The position numbers and the translations under genes were made by a program. Source: Synergistales bacterium (GTDB lineage Bacteria; Synergistota; Synergistia; Synergistales; Thermovirgaceae). From it: DNA of 14,942 nucleotides. Numbering within the stretch: position 1 is the stretch's first letter; each line of letters opens with the position of its first letter. The notes beneath the pieces are model-generated. The model ran no database searches. It saw only the letters and a program-made list of their open reading frames with translations, and was not told the DNA's origin. The DNA is taken from the NCBI GenBank assembly GCA_018434645.1, contig JAHDOX010000079.1:1-14942 (forward strand), in the 5' to 3' direction. Of the stretch, positions 1 through 6,981 are shown piece after piece.

Positions 1-2
1 AC

Positions 3-515
3 CTGATATCGCGGAGCGAATCTCTGGTCCCGAAGGACAAGATAAGCCTTGGCCCGCCGCTTCCCATGGGTGTCGCAGGCCTGGCCGAACCTGCCGAAAT
101 CTGGCTCGACGAAAAAGAATTACCCGATGTGACTCGTCTTGATTCCTTCACTCACGATGGACTGAAATTTCTTTTTGTTAGGATCATCGAGGAAGGTCCG
201 GGCCTCAGCAGGCTCTGCAGGGACGGAGGATACAGGGTCTACCCCAAAGAAAGCGGTCTTTGTGCCCGTTTTCGCTCCCTTCTGTCGGAGGGATGGAAAC
301 CGGTGACCACTACCCTTTGGGCTGCAGTCAGGGATTCTTATATCGAGATAGGCATTGGCGATGCCAACCAGGTGGGTCCGGGGACTCTCGTTTCCTCCAT
401 GAAGGCTGAAGGCCTGGTTTCGGGATGGGAGGATCTTTTCATCGTACGCACCGTCGTCGGTGTCTGGGATGGGAACAGAATCGTTCCCGCCCTGAAGGCA
501 GGTGATGGGTCATAG
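3..515 (+). CDS. DUF2344 (TIGR03936-type) protein, C-terminal part, 5' end outside window
   Basis: The frame is open from the first bases, so the gene begins upstream; position 3 is the first complete codon visible. The opening residues (ISLGPPLPMGVAGLAEPAEI) resemble the conserved 'is..lPlpvGv.s..E..d' stretch of DUF2344. That domain stands alone or is fused to the C-terminus of a TIGR03960 radical-SAM protein. In Clostridia and relatives this gene typically lies directly upstream of the RNase E/G gene, as here, which supports the call. About 170 residues are visible, ending at a TAG at 513-515. The biochemical role of DUF2344 is not well established. The ATG at 66 is internal, because the recognisable domain begins before it. 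The stop lies inside the ribosome-binding and start region of rng; a single-base change at 514 would move this stop three codons downstream, to the TAA at 522-524. Family assignment is fairly confident; whether an upstream radical-SAM domain is fused cannot be seen. Confidence 0.72.
   Translation: MISRSESLVPKDKISLGPPLPMGVAGLAEPAEIWLDEKELPDVTRLDSFTHDGLKFLFVRIIEEGPGLSRLCRDGGYRVYPKESGLCARFRSLLSEGWKPVTTTLWAAVRDSYIEIGIGDANQVGPGTLVSSMKAEGLVSGWEDLFIVRTVVGVWDGNRIVPALKAGDGS
500..505 (+). promoter_or_regulatory. Ribosome binding site for the RNase G/E gene
   Basis: AGGTGA is a perfect six-base match to the anti-Shine-Dalgarno sequence. It lies 6 bases before the ATA codon at 512, which is ideal spacing. 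It sits too close to serve the out-of-frame ATG at 505 and too far away for the CTG at 527. It therefore argues that translation of rng starts at 512, although the codon there is ATA as read. Confidence 0.55.
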
Positions 516-2017
516 AAGAGATAATCCTGGACAGGAAAATAATCGCTAATTGCCTGGACCCGGAGGAGATCCGTGTAGCCGTCGTCGAAGGCGGCAAGCT
601 CGCGGAAATTTTCGTAGAGCGAATGTGGGAACGGCAGCGCGCAGGGGATATCTACAAGGCGAGGGTCGACAGCGTCCTGCCCGGCATGGATGCGGCCTTC
701 GTGGACCTTGGAGAAGGGCGTAACGCCTTTTTGTATCTCGCCGATGCGCGCGGCATGGAAATTCGCCAAAACCAGGAAATTATCGTCCAGGTTTCCAAGA
801 CGGCAAGAAAAGGCAAGGGAGCGAGAGTGACGCCCAGGCTGTCCCTTCCCGGCCGGTACCTTGTGCTTGTCCCCGGAGGGAAGGAAATTGGAGTATCGCG
901 CAAGCTGGACGATGAAAAGAGGGATCGTCTCAGGAACATTGCGAAAAAGATACGGCCTGAAGGAATGGGCCTGATAGTCCGTACCGCGGCGGAAGGACTT
1001 GATGCGGACCTGTTGCTCGAGGACCTGGAAGATCTTTTGAGGCTTTGGGAAGAAATTTCCCACGAAGCAAAAGTACAGCAGGCCCCATGCCTGCTGTATC
1101 AGGATATGGGGCTTTTGGGCAGGGTCCTTCGTGATGAGATGGACGAAACCGTTTCGGAGATCATCACCGACGGAAGGGAAGAATATCTGCAGGCCAAATC
1201 CTTCGTGGAACGGTTCTGCAGGGTGGGGGAGAAACCCGAAGTAACGCTGCACCAGGGGAGTATCCCCCTTTTCGAGTTGTACGGGCTGGAGCAGGAGCTC
1301 GAAACAGCCCTGGAAAGAAAGGTGTGGCTCGAATCGGGTGCTTACCTCGTTATAGACCATGCCGAGGCCTTGACTGTAATAGACGTAAATACCGGCAAAT
1401 TTACCGGCAAGGTGGACCTGAGAGATACAGTGCTTGCCACGAACCTGGAGTCGGCCGTTGAAATAGCGAGACAACTGCGGCTTCGAGCCATCGGCGGGAT
1501 AGTCGTTATAGATTTTATAGATATGGAAAACGCACAGGATCAGAAAGTGCTTCTGGAACGTCTTCAGGAGGTCTTCAGGGACGATCGCTGCAAGGCCAGG
1601 GTCTTTGGACTGACCCGTCTGGGACTGGTGGAGCTTACCAGGAAAAGGGCCAGGATGGATATCAGGTCTACCTTTACCAGGGGTTGCCCCTTCTGCGGAG
1701 GCACAGGCGTAGTTTCCCGGGAAGAGAGCCTGGCCATGGCCATCAAGCGCTTCGTGCGGAAGGTAGCCTTTTCGAGCAGACCCGAGGCGATACTTCTGGA
1801 AACTCATCCTGCCATCTCGAGATTTATTGCTGACAGCCTCCTTGTCCGATGGGAAGAAGAGATGGGAGTGAGGCTCTTTTTGAGGGATATGCCCGAATTC
1901 CCCTGGAACAAGTACCGAATAGAGGCACAAGGCACGCTCGAACAGGTCCGGCACAGGATAGACCTTCTGGAAGAGAGGGAGGCAGGGTGCGTTGTACATA
2001 GGACGGATCCTGCTTAA
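512..2017 (+). CDS. rng: Ribonuclease G/E (Rne/Rng family endoribonuclease)
   Basis: Single-strand-specific, 5'-monophosphate-sensitive endoribonuclease acting in rRNA maturation and mRNA decay. The product is about 501 residues, near the length of E. coli RNase G (489). Visible features, numbered from 512: an N-terminal S1-like region (RVAVVEGG, then DIYKARVDSVLPGMDAAFVD); a 5'-sensor motif LIVRTA with R157 and T158; the catalytic metal-binding aspartates D291 (VIDVNTGK) and D334 (VIDFIDM); and the zinc-link cysteines C392 and C395 in CPFCGGTG. There is no long C-terminal degradosome scaffold, so it is RNase G-like. The start is a problem. The first in-frame ATG (623) would delete about 37 residues of the conserved S1 region, yet between the in-frame TGA at 503 and 623 there is no ATG, GTG or TTG. 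I place the start at ATA 512 on Shine-Dalgarno spacing; CTG 527 is the alternative. The 3' end overlaps smc by 26 bases. Confidence 0.93.
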   Translation: MEEIILDRKIIANCLDPEEIRVAVVEGGKLAEIFVERMWERQRAGDIYKARVDSVLPGMDAAFVDLGEGRNAFLYLADARGMEIRQNQEIIVQVSKTARKGKGARVTPRLSLPGRYLVLVPGGKEIGVSRKLDDEKRDRLRNIAKKIRPEGMGLIVRTAAEGLDADLLLEDLEDLLRLWEEISHEAKVQQAPCLLYQDMGLLGRVLRDEMDETVSEIITDGREEYLQAKSFVERFCRVGEKPEVTLHQGSIPLFELYGLEQELETALERKVWLESGAYLVIDHAEALTVIDVNTGKFTGKVDLRDTVLATNLESAVEIARQLRLRAIGGIVVIDFIDMENAQDQKVLLERLQEVFRDDRCKARVFGLTRLGLVELTRKRARMDIRSTFTRGCPFCGGTGVVSREESLAMAIKRFVRKVAFSSRPEAILLETHPAISRFIADSLLVRWEEEMGVRLFLRDMPEFPWNKYRIEAQGTLEQVRHRIDLLEEREAGCVVHRTDPA

Positions 2018-5000
2018 AGGCTTCAAGAGCTTCGGAGGCACCCACGAGCTGCTTCTTCCACCCGGCATTACCGCAATCGTCGGGCCGAACGGAAGCGGCA
2101 AGAGCAACATACTGGACGCATTGCGCTGGGCACTCGGGGAGACGAACCCCAGCCGCCTGCGTATTTTGAGGCAAAACGACCTCCTCTTTCATGGAAGCCC
2201 AAGCCTGCCGCCTTCATCGTCGGCAGAGGTTTTGATCCAGTTGCGTTCGGCCGGCGAAGTATGTTCCATCAGAAGAAAATGGGTTCAGGACGAAGGGAGT
2301 CATCTTTTTGTCGATGGGGAAAGGGTCAGGCTTCAGGACCTGGAAGATGTCAAAAGACGCTGGAAGCTGGAGGGTGACCGTTTCGCCTTTATCGGCCAGG
2401 GCGAGATTGCCGAGGTGATCCAGCAGCGCCCCGCACAACGAAGGGCTCACCTGGAAACCCTTTTCGGAATAGACCTGTATCGGAAGCGCAGGGAGGACGC
2501 GGCCCGAAGGCTGGAGGACGCTTCCGGGGAGATGGTTCGTCTCAAGACATTGAAAGCGGAGCTCGAAAACAGACGAGGGACCATAGCTCCACTGGTGGTT
2601 CAGGCCCAAAAGGCCAAGGAAATTTCAGAACGACTCGAAAAGGAATACCGACAGCTGTACTGGATCAAACGAGCAAGGGCCGAAGGGATTATAAAAGCGG
2701 CGCAAGGGGAGATCGACCGACTTCAGGGAGAGCATTTAAACTGCCGGTTCTGGGAGTCAGGCTGGACAAGGAAAACCGCCTCCATCGAAAAAATCGTCCC
2801 CGAACTGGAAAACCGCCTCCTGGAGCTGGAAGAAAATCTCGACATTGCGGAGAAAAAGCTCGGAGCCTTTCAAAAAGAGATGTTCACCCTGGCTGCCTCG
2901 GTGCGGGAAGGCCGGTCGCAACGGCTGCGTCTTGAATCGGACCAAAAGGAACGCGACGAGATACTCCGAAAGCGGGAAAAAGAGCTCGAAGACGCCATTC
3001 GTACGCTAGAGGATGCGATCAGGGCTGAAGAAGAAATCATAAAAGAAAAAAAGCGGCTTGATGACAGACAAGAGGCTTTGAGGCTCGAAGCCAGCCGTAT
3101 TTTGGCCAAAGCGCGCGATCTCGAAGATCGAAAGTCCCGTGCAGAAACCGAGCTTGGGAAAATCAGGGCACGACTGTCCAAAAGCGGATCCTATTTTCGT
3201 GAAATGAGGGAAATCCTCGGAGAAAACGACAGGACCGTCGCCCTGGTCAGGGAGGAACTTAAAAAGACGATCAGGGAAAAGGATCGAATAGAAAGCCGGC
3301 TTTCTGAGGCTTCCCGAGTCCATGGCGATGCTTACGCGGCCTGCCGGGAAAACGCCTGGAAGCTGCAGACTTTAAGACGGGATATCGTCAAAATGGAAGC
3401 TGACGTGGAGGAACTGCAGGACAAGTTGCAAAGTCGCACCTATCCGCCACCTTTGAGGCATCTTTTGGCGGCTAAACGCCTGGGCAGGCTCAAGGTAGAA
3501 CTTTGCCCCGTGGTAGACGCGATAAACTGCCCGGACAACCTTTCGCGGGCAATCGAAGCTTTTCTTGGCGGACGCCAGTTCTGGGTTCTTGTAGAGGATT
3601 ACGAGGCGGCGGGTATTTGCATCGAAAACCTGAAAGAAGCGGGAGCGGGCAGAAGCACCTTTCTTACACTGGAAAGGGCGAGTCCGAGATATCCGGCCGG
3701 GAAACTGCCGTTGACATCGGATGGTATCCTGGGATGGGCCGCGGAGATGCTTTCTTTTGAAAAAAAATGGGAACCTGCGCTGCTTCATATTCTCGGGGAC
3801 CTGCTTGTCGTAGAAAACTACGAAAAGGCAAAAGATGTGGCTCGCTTGAAATCCAGGTTTCCGGTTGTCACCCTCGAAGGTGAGGTGATAAACCCTTCCG
3901 GTACGGTAACGGGAGGGGCAAAGAGGTCCGAACCGGGAGCACTGGCCCTTGGCAATGAAATCTCACGTCTTAAAACCGATCTTGAAAAAGCCCGTGACAT
4001 GCGTGAAAGGGCAATTGAGCAGGAGGTATCTCTCGGGGAAGCCGAGCGCCGGGCGGCTCAAAAGCTCGAAGAGCTCGAAAAAGAACTTGAACAGATTGTG
4101 CGAAAAGTTGGTGAACTAGAAAAAACCCTGGCAAGGGCGGATCGTGAATCGGAGCGTCTTAAAGGTGAAATTGAAAAAACATCCCGGGAACTTAAAGCCG
4201 GGGGAAATGCGTTTTTCGAAAGGGTCGCAGAGATCAGGCAAATCGGGAAATCCCTGGAAGGGCTTAAAGTGCCTGAGGTTGATTCGAAAGATTTGAGAAA
4301 AGAACAGGTCAAATCGCGGTTAGAATTGGCTCGGGAACGCTCAAGAGGCGCCAGGGACATTGAAAGCCGGGTTCGTGACGAATGCAAGAGGCTGAAGCGG
4401 GAATTGCAGTCTACGGCCAAAAACATTTCCGATGCTGACGACAGGATAGACTCGGCGCTTCAAAAGCTTGACGAACTGGGCATCGAGTATTTCGAGATGA
4501 AACGCACCGAATGGGAGCTTTCGGGAAAAAGAGCGAGACTCAGAAATTCCATAAAGAGGCTTGATGCATCGCTCGAAGCAGCCCGTAAAAGGCAGGATAA
4601 GGCTTCAGAAAGGCTGCGATCGGTCAAGGGGCTTCTTTCTCTTGCCGCGCAGAAAAAAGCCTCCGCAGAGGCGGAGCTCTCGGAAACGCTGGAGATGTGG
4701 GAAGAACGGTACCCGTATATGGGCCAGGAGTCAGTGGACGTGACGAAGCTTGACTCCGTAAAAAGGCGCGTCAGGGAACTCGAGGCGGAACTCAGGGCGT
4801 CGGGAGAAGTGGATATGGGGGTGCTCTCCGAGGACAAATCACTGAAGGAGAGGCTGGAATTTCTCTCGCACCAGCTCGAGGATGTAGGATGCGCCATGAA
4901 GGACCTGAAACGTTTTATCCTTGAAACAGATGAGCAGGCAGGTAAGTTATTTTCCGAATCTCTCAAGCGGATCGAAAAGAGTTTTTCCTCGTTGTTCCAA

Positions 5001-5402
5001 AGGCTTTTCGGCGGCGGGGAAGCCGAACTGAGACTTTCCGATGGTGAGGATCCGTGGAACGCCGGGGTGGAAGTAATGGCGAGACCGCCGGGCAAACGCC
5101 CCCAGCACCTTGGGCAGCTTTCGGGGGGAGAACAGTCCCTTGCCGCCATATCCCTCCTTTTCGCCTCCATGGAGGTGGCCCAGGTCCCGCTTGGAATCCT
5201 GGACGAGGTAGATGCCGCTCTGGACGAGGTAAACCTGAGGAGGTTCTCCGATTTGGCCAGGGAATATTCGAGCAGGATGCAGCTGGTATGCATGACTCAC
5301 AGAAGGATCACCATGGAGAGGGCTGACGTCATGTACGGCGTCACTCTTTCCGAACCGGGTCTTTCGCAGTTGGTAAGCGTGAAACTGGAGGATTGGGACT
5401 GA
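1992..5402 (+). CDS. smc: Chromosome segregation ATPase SMC
   Basis: Structural maintenance of chromosomes protein, the ATPase core of bacterial condensin, normally working with ScpA and ScpB to compact and segregate the nucleoid. The 1136 residues show the canonical layout: an N-terminal ABC half with Walker A GPNGSGKS at 31-38 and a Q-loop region (FIGQGEIAEVIQQRP); a long charged coiled coil; a hinge at about 482-648 (LSRAIEAFLGG, later GTVTGGAKR); a returning coiled coil; and a C-terminal ABC half with signature LSGGEQS (1043-1049) and Walker B ILDEVDAALDE (D1071, E1072). It is slightly short against the usual 1180 or so. The normally conserved EEAAG after the Q-loop is ETLFG here, and the signature has Q where K is usual. 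The start is TTG, preceded by GAGAGGGAGG about 9 bases upstream; the N-terminus MYIGRILLKGFKSF fits the family. It overlaps rng by 26 bases and its stop TGA shares one base with the next ATG. Confidence 0.96.
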   Translation: MYIGRILLKGFKSFGGTHELLLPPGITAIVGPNGSGKSNILDALRWALGETNPSRLRILRQNDLLFHGSPSLPPSSSAEVLIQLRSAGEVCSIRRKWVQDEGSHLFVDGERVRLQDLEDVKRRWKLEGDRFAFIGQGEIAEVIQQRPAQRRAHLETLFGIDLYRKRREDAARRLEDASGEMVRLKTLKAELENRRGTIAPLVVQAQKAKEISERLEKEYRQLYWIKRARAEGIIKAAQGEIDRLQGEHLNCRFWESGWTRKTASIEKIVPELENRLLELEENLDIAEKKLGAFQKEMFTLAASVREGRSQRLRLESDQKERDEILRKREKELEDAIRTLEDAIRAEEEIIKEKKRLDDRQEALRLEASRILAKARDLEDRKSRAETELGKIRARLSKSGSYFREMREILGENDRTVALVREELKKTIREKDRIESRLSEASRVHGDAYAACRENAWKLQTLRRDIVKMEADVEELQDKLQSRTYPPPLRHLLAAKRLGRLKVELCPVVDAINCPDNLSRAIEAFLGGRQFWVLVEDYEAAGICIENLKEAGAGRSTFLTLERASPRYPAGKLPLTSDGILGWAAEMLSFEKKWEPALLHILGDLLVVENYEKAKDVARLKSRFPVVTLEGEVINPSGTVTGGAKRSEPGALALGNEISRLKTDLEKARDMRERAIEQEVSLGEAERRAAQKLEELEKELEQIVRKVGELEKTLARADRESERLKGEIEKTSRELKAGGNAFFERVAEIRQIGKSLEGLKVPEVDSKDLRKEQVKSRLELARERSRGARDIESRVRDECKRLKRELQSTAKNISDADDRIDSALQKLDELGIEYFEMKRTEWELSGKRARLRNSIKRLDASLEAARKRQDKASERLRSVKGLLSLAAQKKASAEAELSETLEMWEERYPYMGQESVDVTKLDSVKRRVRELEAELRASGEVDMGVLSEDKSLKERLEFLSHQLEDVGCAMKDLKRFILETDEQAGKLFSESLKRIEKSFSSLFQRLFGGGEAELRLSDGEDPWNAGVEVMARPPGKRPQHLGQLSGGEQSLAAISLLFASMEVAQVPLGILDEVDAALDEVNLRRFSDLAREYSSRMQLVCMTHRRITMERADVMYGVTLSEPGLSQLVSVKLEDWD

Positions 5403-6145
5403 TGAAGACCACAAGGGATGCCCTTCTTTATGGAGAGCTGATGCTTTACCAGCCCGAGAGAGGACCGAGAGTCAGTGTCGATACGGTCCTTCTGGCGGCA
5501 TACGTGAATATAAAAAGATCCGAAAAAGTCCTCGAAATGGGTTCCGCCCATGGCGCGATAAGCCTTTTGCTGGCCAGAAGGTACCCTGCCGCCGACGTGA
5601 TAGAGGGTCTTGAAATGCAGGAGGACCTGGTGGAACTGGCCAGGCAAAACGCCGAGGAAAACGGTTTTCGGGACATGCCCAGCTTCAAGACCGGGGATCT
5701 CAGGGCTATAAAAAAGATATATCCGCCTCAATCTTTCGACGTGGCAGTCATGAACCCGCCCTACGGGGAAAGAGGGAAAAACCGTGTGAGTCCAGATCCG
5801 AGGGAAGCCGTCGCCCGACAGGGGCTCTACTGCACTTTGAGGGATGTCGCACAGGCCGCCAGATACGTTTTGGCCAACAAGGGACGTTTCTATATGGTCA
5901 TGAGGGCCTCCCGTCTTGCGGAAACCTGTGCCGTACTGGTGGAAACGGGGCTGCAGCCCAAACGGGTAAGGCCTGTTTACCCAAAACCGGGGCGTGATGC
6001 ATCGGTGTTTTTACTCAAGGCTGTAAAAACGGGCGGAACGGGGATGGTGGTGGAGCCTCCCCTTTTCGTGGAAGATGAAAAGGGTGATTTCACGGAAGAG
6101 CTTTTAAAGGCCTACAGGATCGGTGATTCCCTTTGCCGCTGGTGA
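5402..6145 (+). CDS. trmN6: tRNA1(Val) adenine(37)-N6-methyltransferase family protein
   Basis: SAM-dependent N6-adenine methyltransferase of the YfiC/TrmN6 (Bacillus YabB) family, which methylates A37 beside the anticodon of tRNA-Val. The 247 residues show an SAM-binding motif (VLEMGSAHGAISLLLA) and the catalytic NPPY tetrad at 118-121, typical of enzymes that methylate the exocyclic amine of adenine. The N-terminus (LMLYQPERGPRVSVDTVLLA) carries the 'q...g.r.s.DavLLa' pattern of the family. I chose ATG 5402 because GGAGG at 5387-5391 sits 10 bases before it and it overlaps the smc stop as TGATG. A TTG at 5393 would be only one base from that site. It is followed at once by rsmI, as in Bacillus subtilis, where yabB precedes yabC with only yazA between. 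Exact tRNA substrate is inferred from family. Confidence 0.85.
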   Translation: MKTTRDALLYGELMLYQPERGPRVSVDTVLLAAYVNIKRSEKVLEMGSAHGAISLLLARRYPAADVIEGLEMQEDLVELARQNAEENGFRDMPSFKTGDLRAIKKIYPPQSFDVAVMNPPYGERGKNRVSPDPREAVARQGLYCTLRDVAQAARYVLANKGRFYMVMRASRLAETCAVLVETGLQPKRVRPVYPKPGRDASVFLLKAVKTGGTGMVVEPPLFVEDEKGDFTEELLKAYRIGDSLCRW

Positions 6146-6981
6146 TAGTGCCGACGCCCATAGGGAACCTGGAAGACATAACCCTCAGAGCCCTGAAGGT
6201 TCTGAGGGAAGCCGATATCATCGCCTGTGAAGACACCAGGAGAACTCTTAATCTCCTTAATCATTACAAGGTGAAAAAACCGCTTCTTTCTTATCACGAA
6301 CACAATGAGCGCAAGCGGACGGAGGAACTTGTGGCCCGTCTGGAAGAGGGAGTTTTGGTGGCTCTGGTTTCCGACGCGGGTACTCCCGCCGTCTCGGACC
6401 CGGGAACGGTCCTTCTGAAAGCCTGCATCGAGAGGGGTATACCCTTTGATGTCCTTCCCGGACCGACGGCCTTCGTGCCGGCTTTGGTCCTTTCCGGGTT
6501 TTGCATTGAAAAATTCAGTTTTTTTGGTTTTCTGCCGAAAAAAGGACAGAAGCGCCGCAGGGCGCTTGAATTATTGAAGGAAGCGCCCGGTGCCCTGGTT
6601 CTTTATGCTTCGGTTCACCGGATTGAACGGGACCTCGACGACCTTGCCACCGTTTTGGGGGAGCGCGAGGCCATGGTGGCCAGGGAGCTGACTAAACTGC
6701 ATCAGGAAACCCTCCGTGGGAGTTTGTCTGATTTATCAAATGAAGTGTCTCGCAGGCCGCGCAAGGGTGAATTCGTGATCGTCATAGCACCGGCTCCGGA
6801 AGGTCCTGTAGCAAAAGGCGATGACGAATGGGTGGAAGCCGCAGGAGATCTTCGTGAAAGAGGCCTTCCGATGCTAGAGGTTGTCAAGGTCGTCAATGAA
6901 AGGTATGGTATACCGAAAAATACCATAAAAAAATGGTTGCTGGGGCCCGGCGGGCCCGAGGAGGGAGAAAGAAATGGCTGA
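6133..6981 (+). CDS. rsmI: 16S rRNA (cytidine(1402)-2'-O)-methyltransferase
   Basis: Tetrapyrrole-methylase-fold enzyme that 2'-O-methylates C1402 of 16S rRNA in the ribosomal decoding centre, working with RsmH at the same base. The product is 282 residues, the usual length. Visible motifs: VPTPIGNLEDITLRA at 6-20, IIACEDTRRT following it, SDAGTPAVSDPG from residue 80, LPGPTAFVPAL, and a FFGFLPKKGQKR segment, all diagnostic of RsmI. The start is TTG 6133, which gives MPLVIVPTPIGNL and overlaps the end of trmN6 by 13 bases; GGTGA lies about 7 bases upstream. The tail reads NTIKKWLLGPGG, typical of the small C-terminal helix-turn-helix-like end of the family. The last 80 bases carry two hairpin-forming sequences ahead of metG, listed separately. 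The stop overlaps metG by 8 bases. Confidence 0.95.
   Translation: MPLVIVPTPIGNLEDITLRALKVLREADIIACEDTRRTLNLLNHYKVKKPLLSYHEHNERKRTEELVARLEEGVLVALVSDAGTPAVSDPGTVLLKACIERGIPFDVLPGPTAFVPALVLSGFCIEKFSFFGFLPKKGQKRRRALELLKEAPGALVLYASVHRIERDLDDLATVLGEREAMVARELTKLHQETLRGSLSDLSNEVSRRPRKGEFVIVIAPAPEGPVAKGDDEWVEAAGDLRERGLPMLEVVKVVNERYGIPKNTIKKWLLGPGGPEEGERNG
6904..6927 (+). other. Perfect 8-bp inverted repeat inside the 3' end of rsmI
   Basis: TATGGTAT at 6904-6911 and ATACCATA at 6920-6927 are exact reverse complements with an 8-base loop, followed by a run of A rather than T. It cannot be a + strand intrinsic terminator. It may fold in the rsmI-metG mRNA. Function unknown; chance occurrence in coding sequence is possible. 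Confidence 0.4.
6943..6957 (+). other. GC hairpin just before the metG ribosome binding site
   Basis: GGGCCC at 6943-6948 and again at 6952-6957 can pair as a 6-bp all-GC stem with a GGC loop. It ends one base before the metG Shine-Dalgarno stretch GAGGAGGGAG. The bases also encode the Gly-Pro-rich tail of RsmI, so codon content alone could explain it. Confidence 0.4.

Noticed and set aside
508..520. Programmed -1 frameshift fusing the DUF2344 gene to rng
   Set aside because: The frames fit a -1 shift, but there is no slippery heptamer or strong downstream structure, and these proteins are normally separate; a start-codon change is simpler.
505..549. ATG at 505 opening a 14-codon frame upstream of rng
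   Set aside because: It overlaps its own would-be ribosome binding site, ends at once, and is out of frame with rng; it gives no meaningful peptide.
623..625. ATG 623 as the start of rng
   Set aside because: It would remove about 37 residues, including the conserved first strands of the S1 region, and has no good Shine-Dalgarno sequence in front.
338..2110. 590-codon open frame on the minus strand opposite rng
   Set aside because: It is antisense to a gene with clear RNase G/E motifs, has no recognisable domain, and looks like a shadow of the sense codon usage.
3760..3767. Run of eight A in smc as a frameshift or slippage site
   Set aside because: It encodes ordinary Glu-Lys-Lys in frame, the hinge continues normally after it, and nothing suggests a truncated product is used.
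5393..5395. TTG 5393 as start of trmN6
   Set aside because: Only one base separates it from the GGAGG; ATG 5402 has proper spacing and the usual TGATG overlap.
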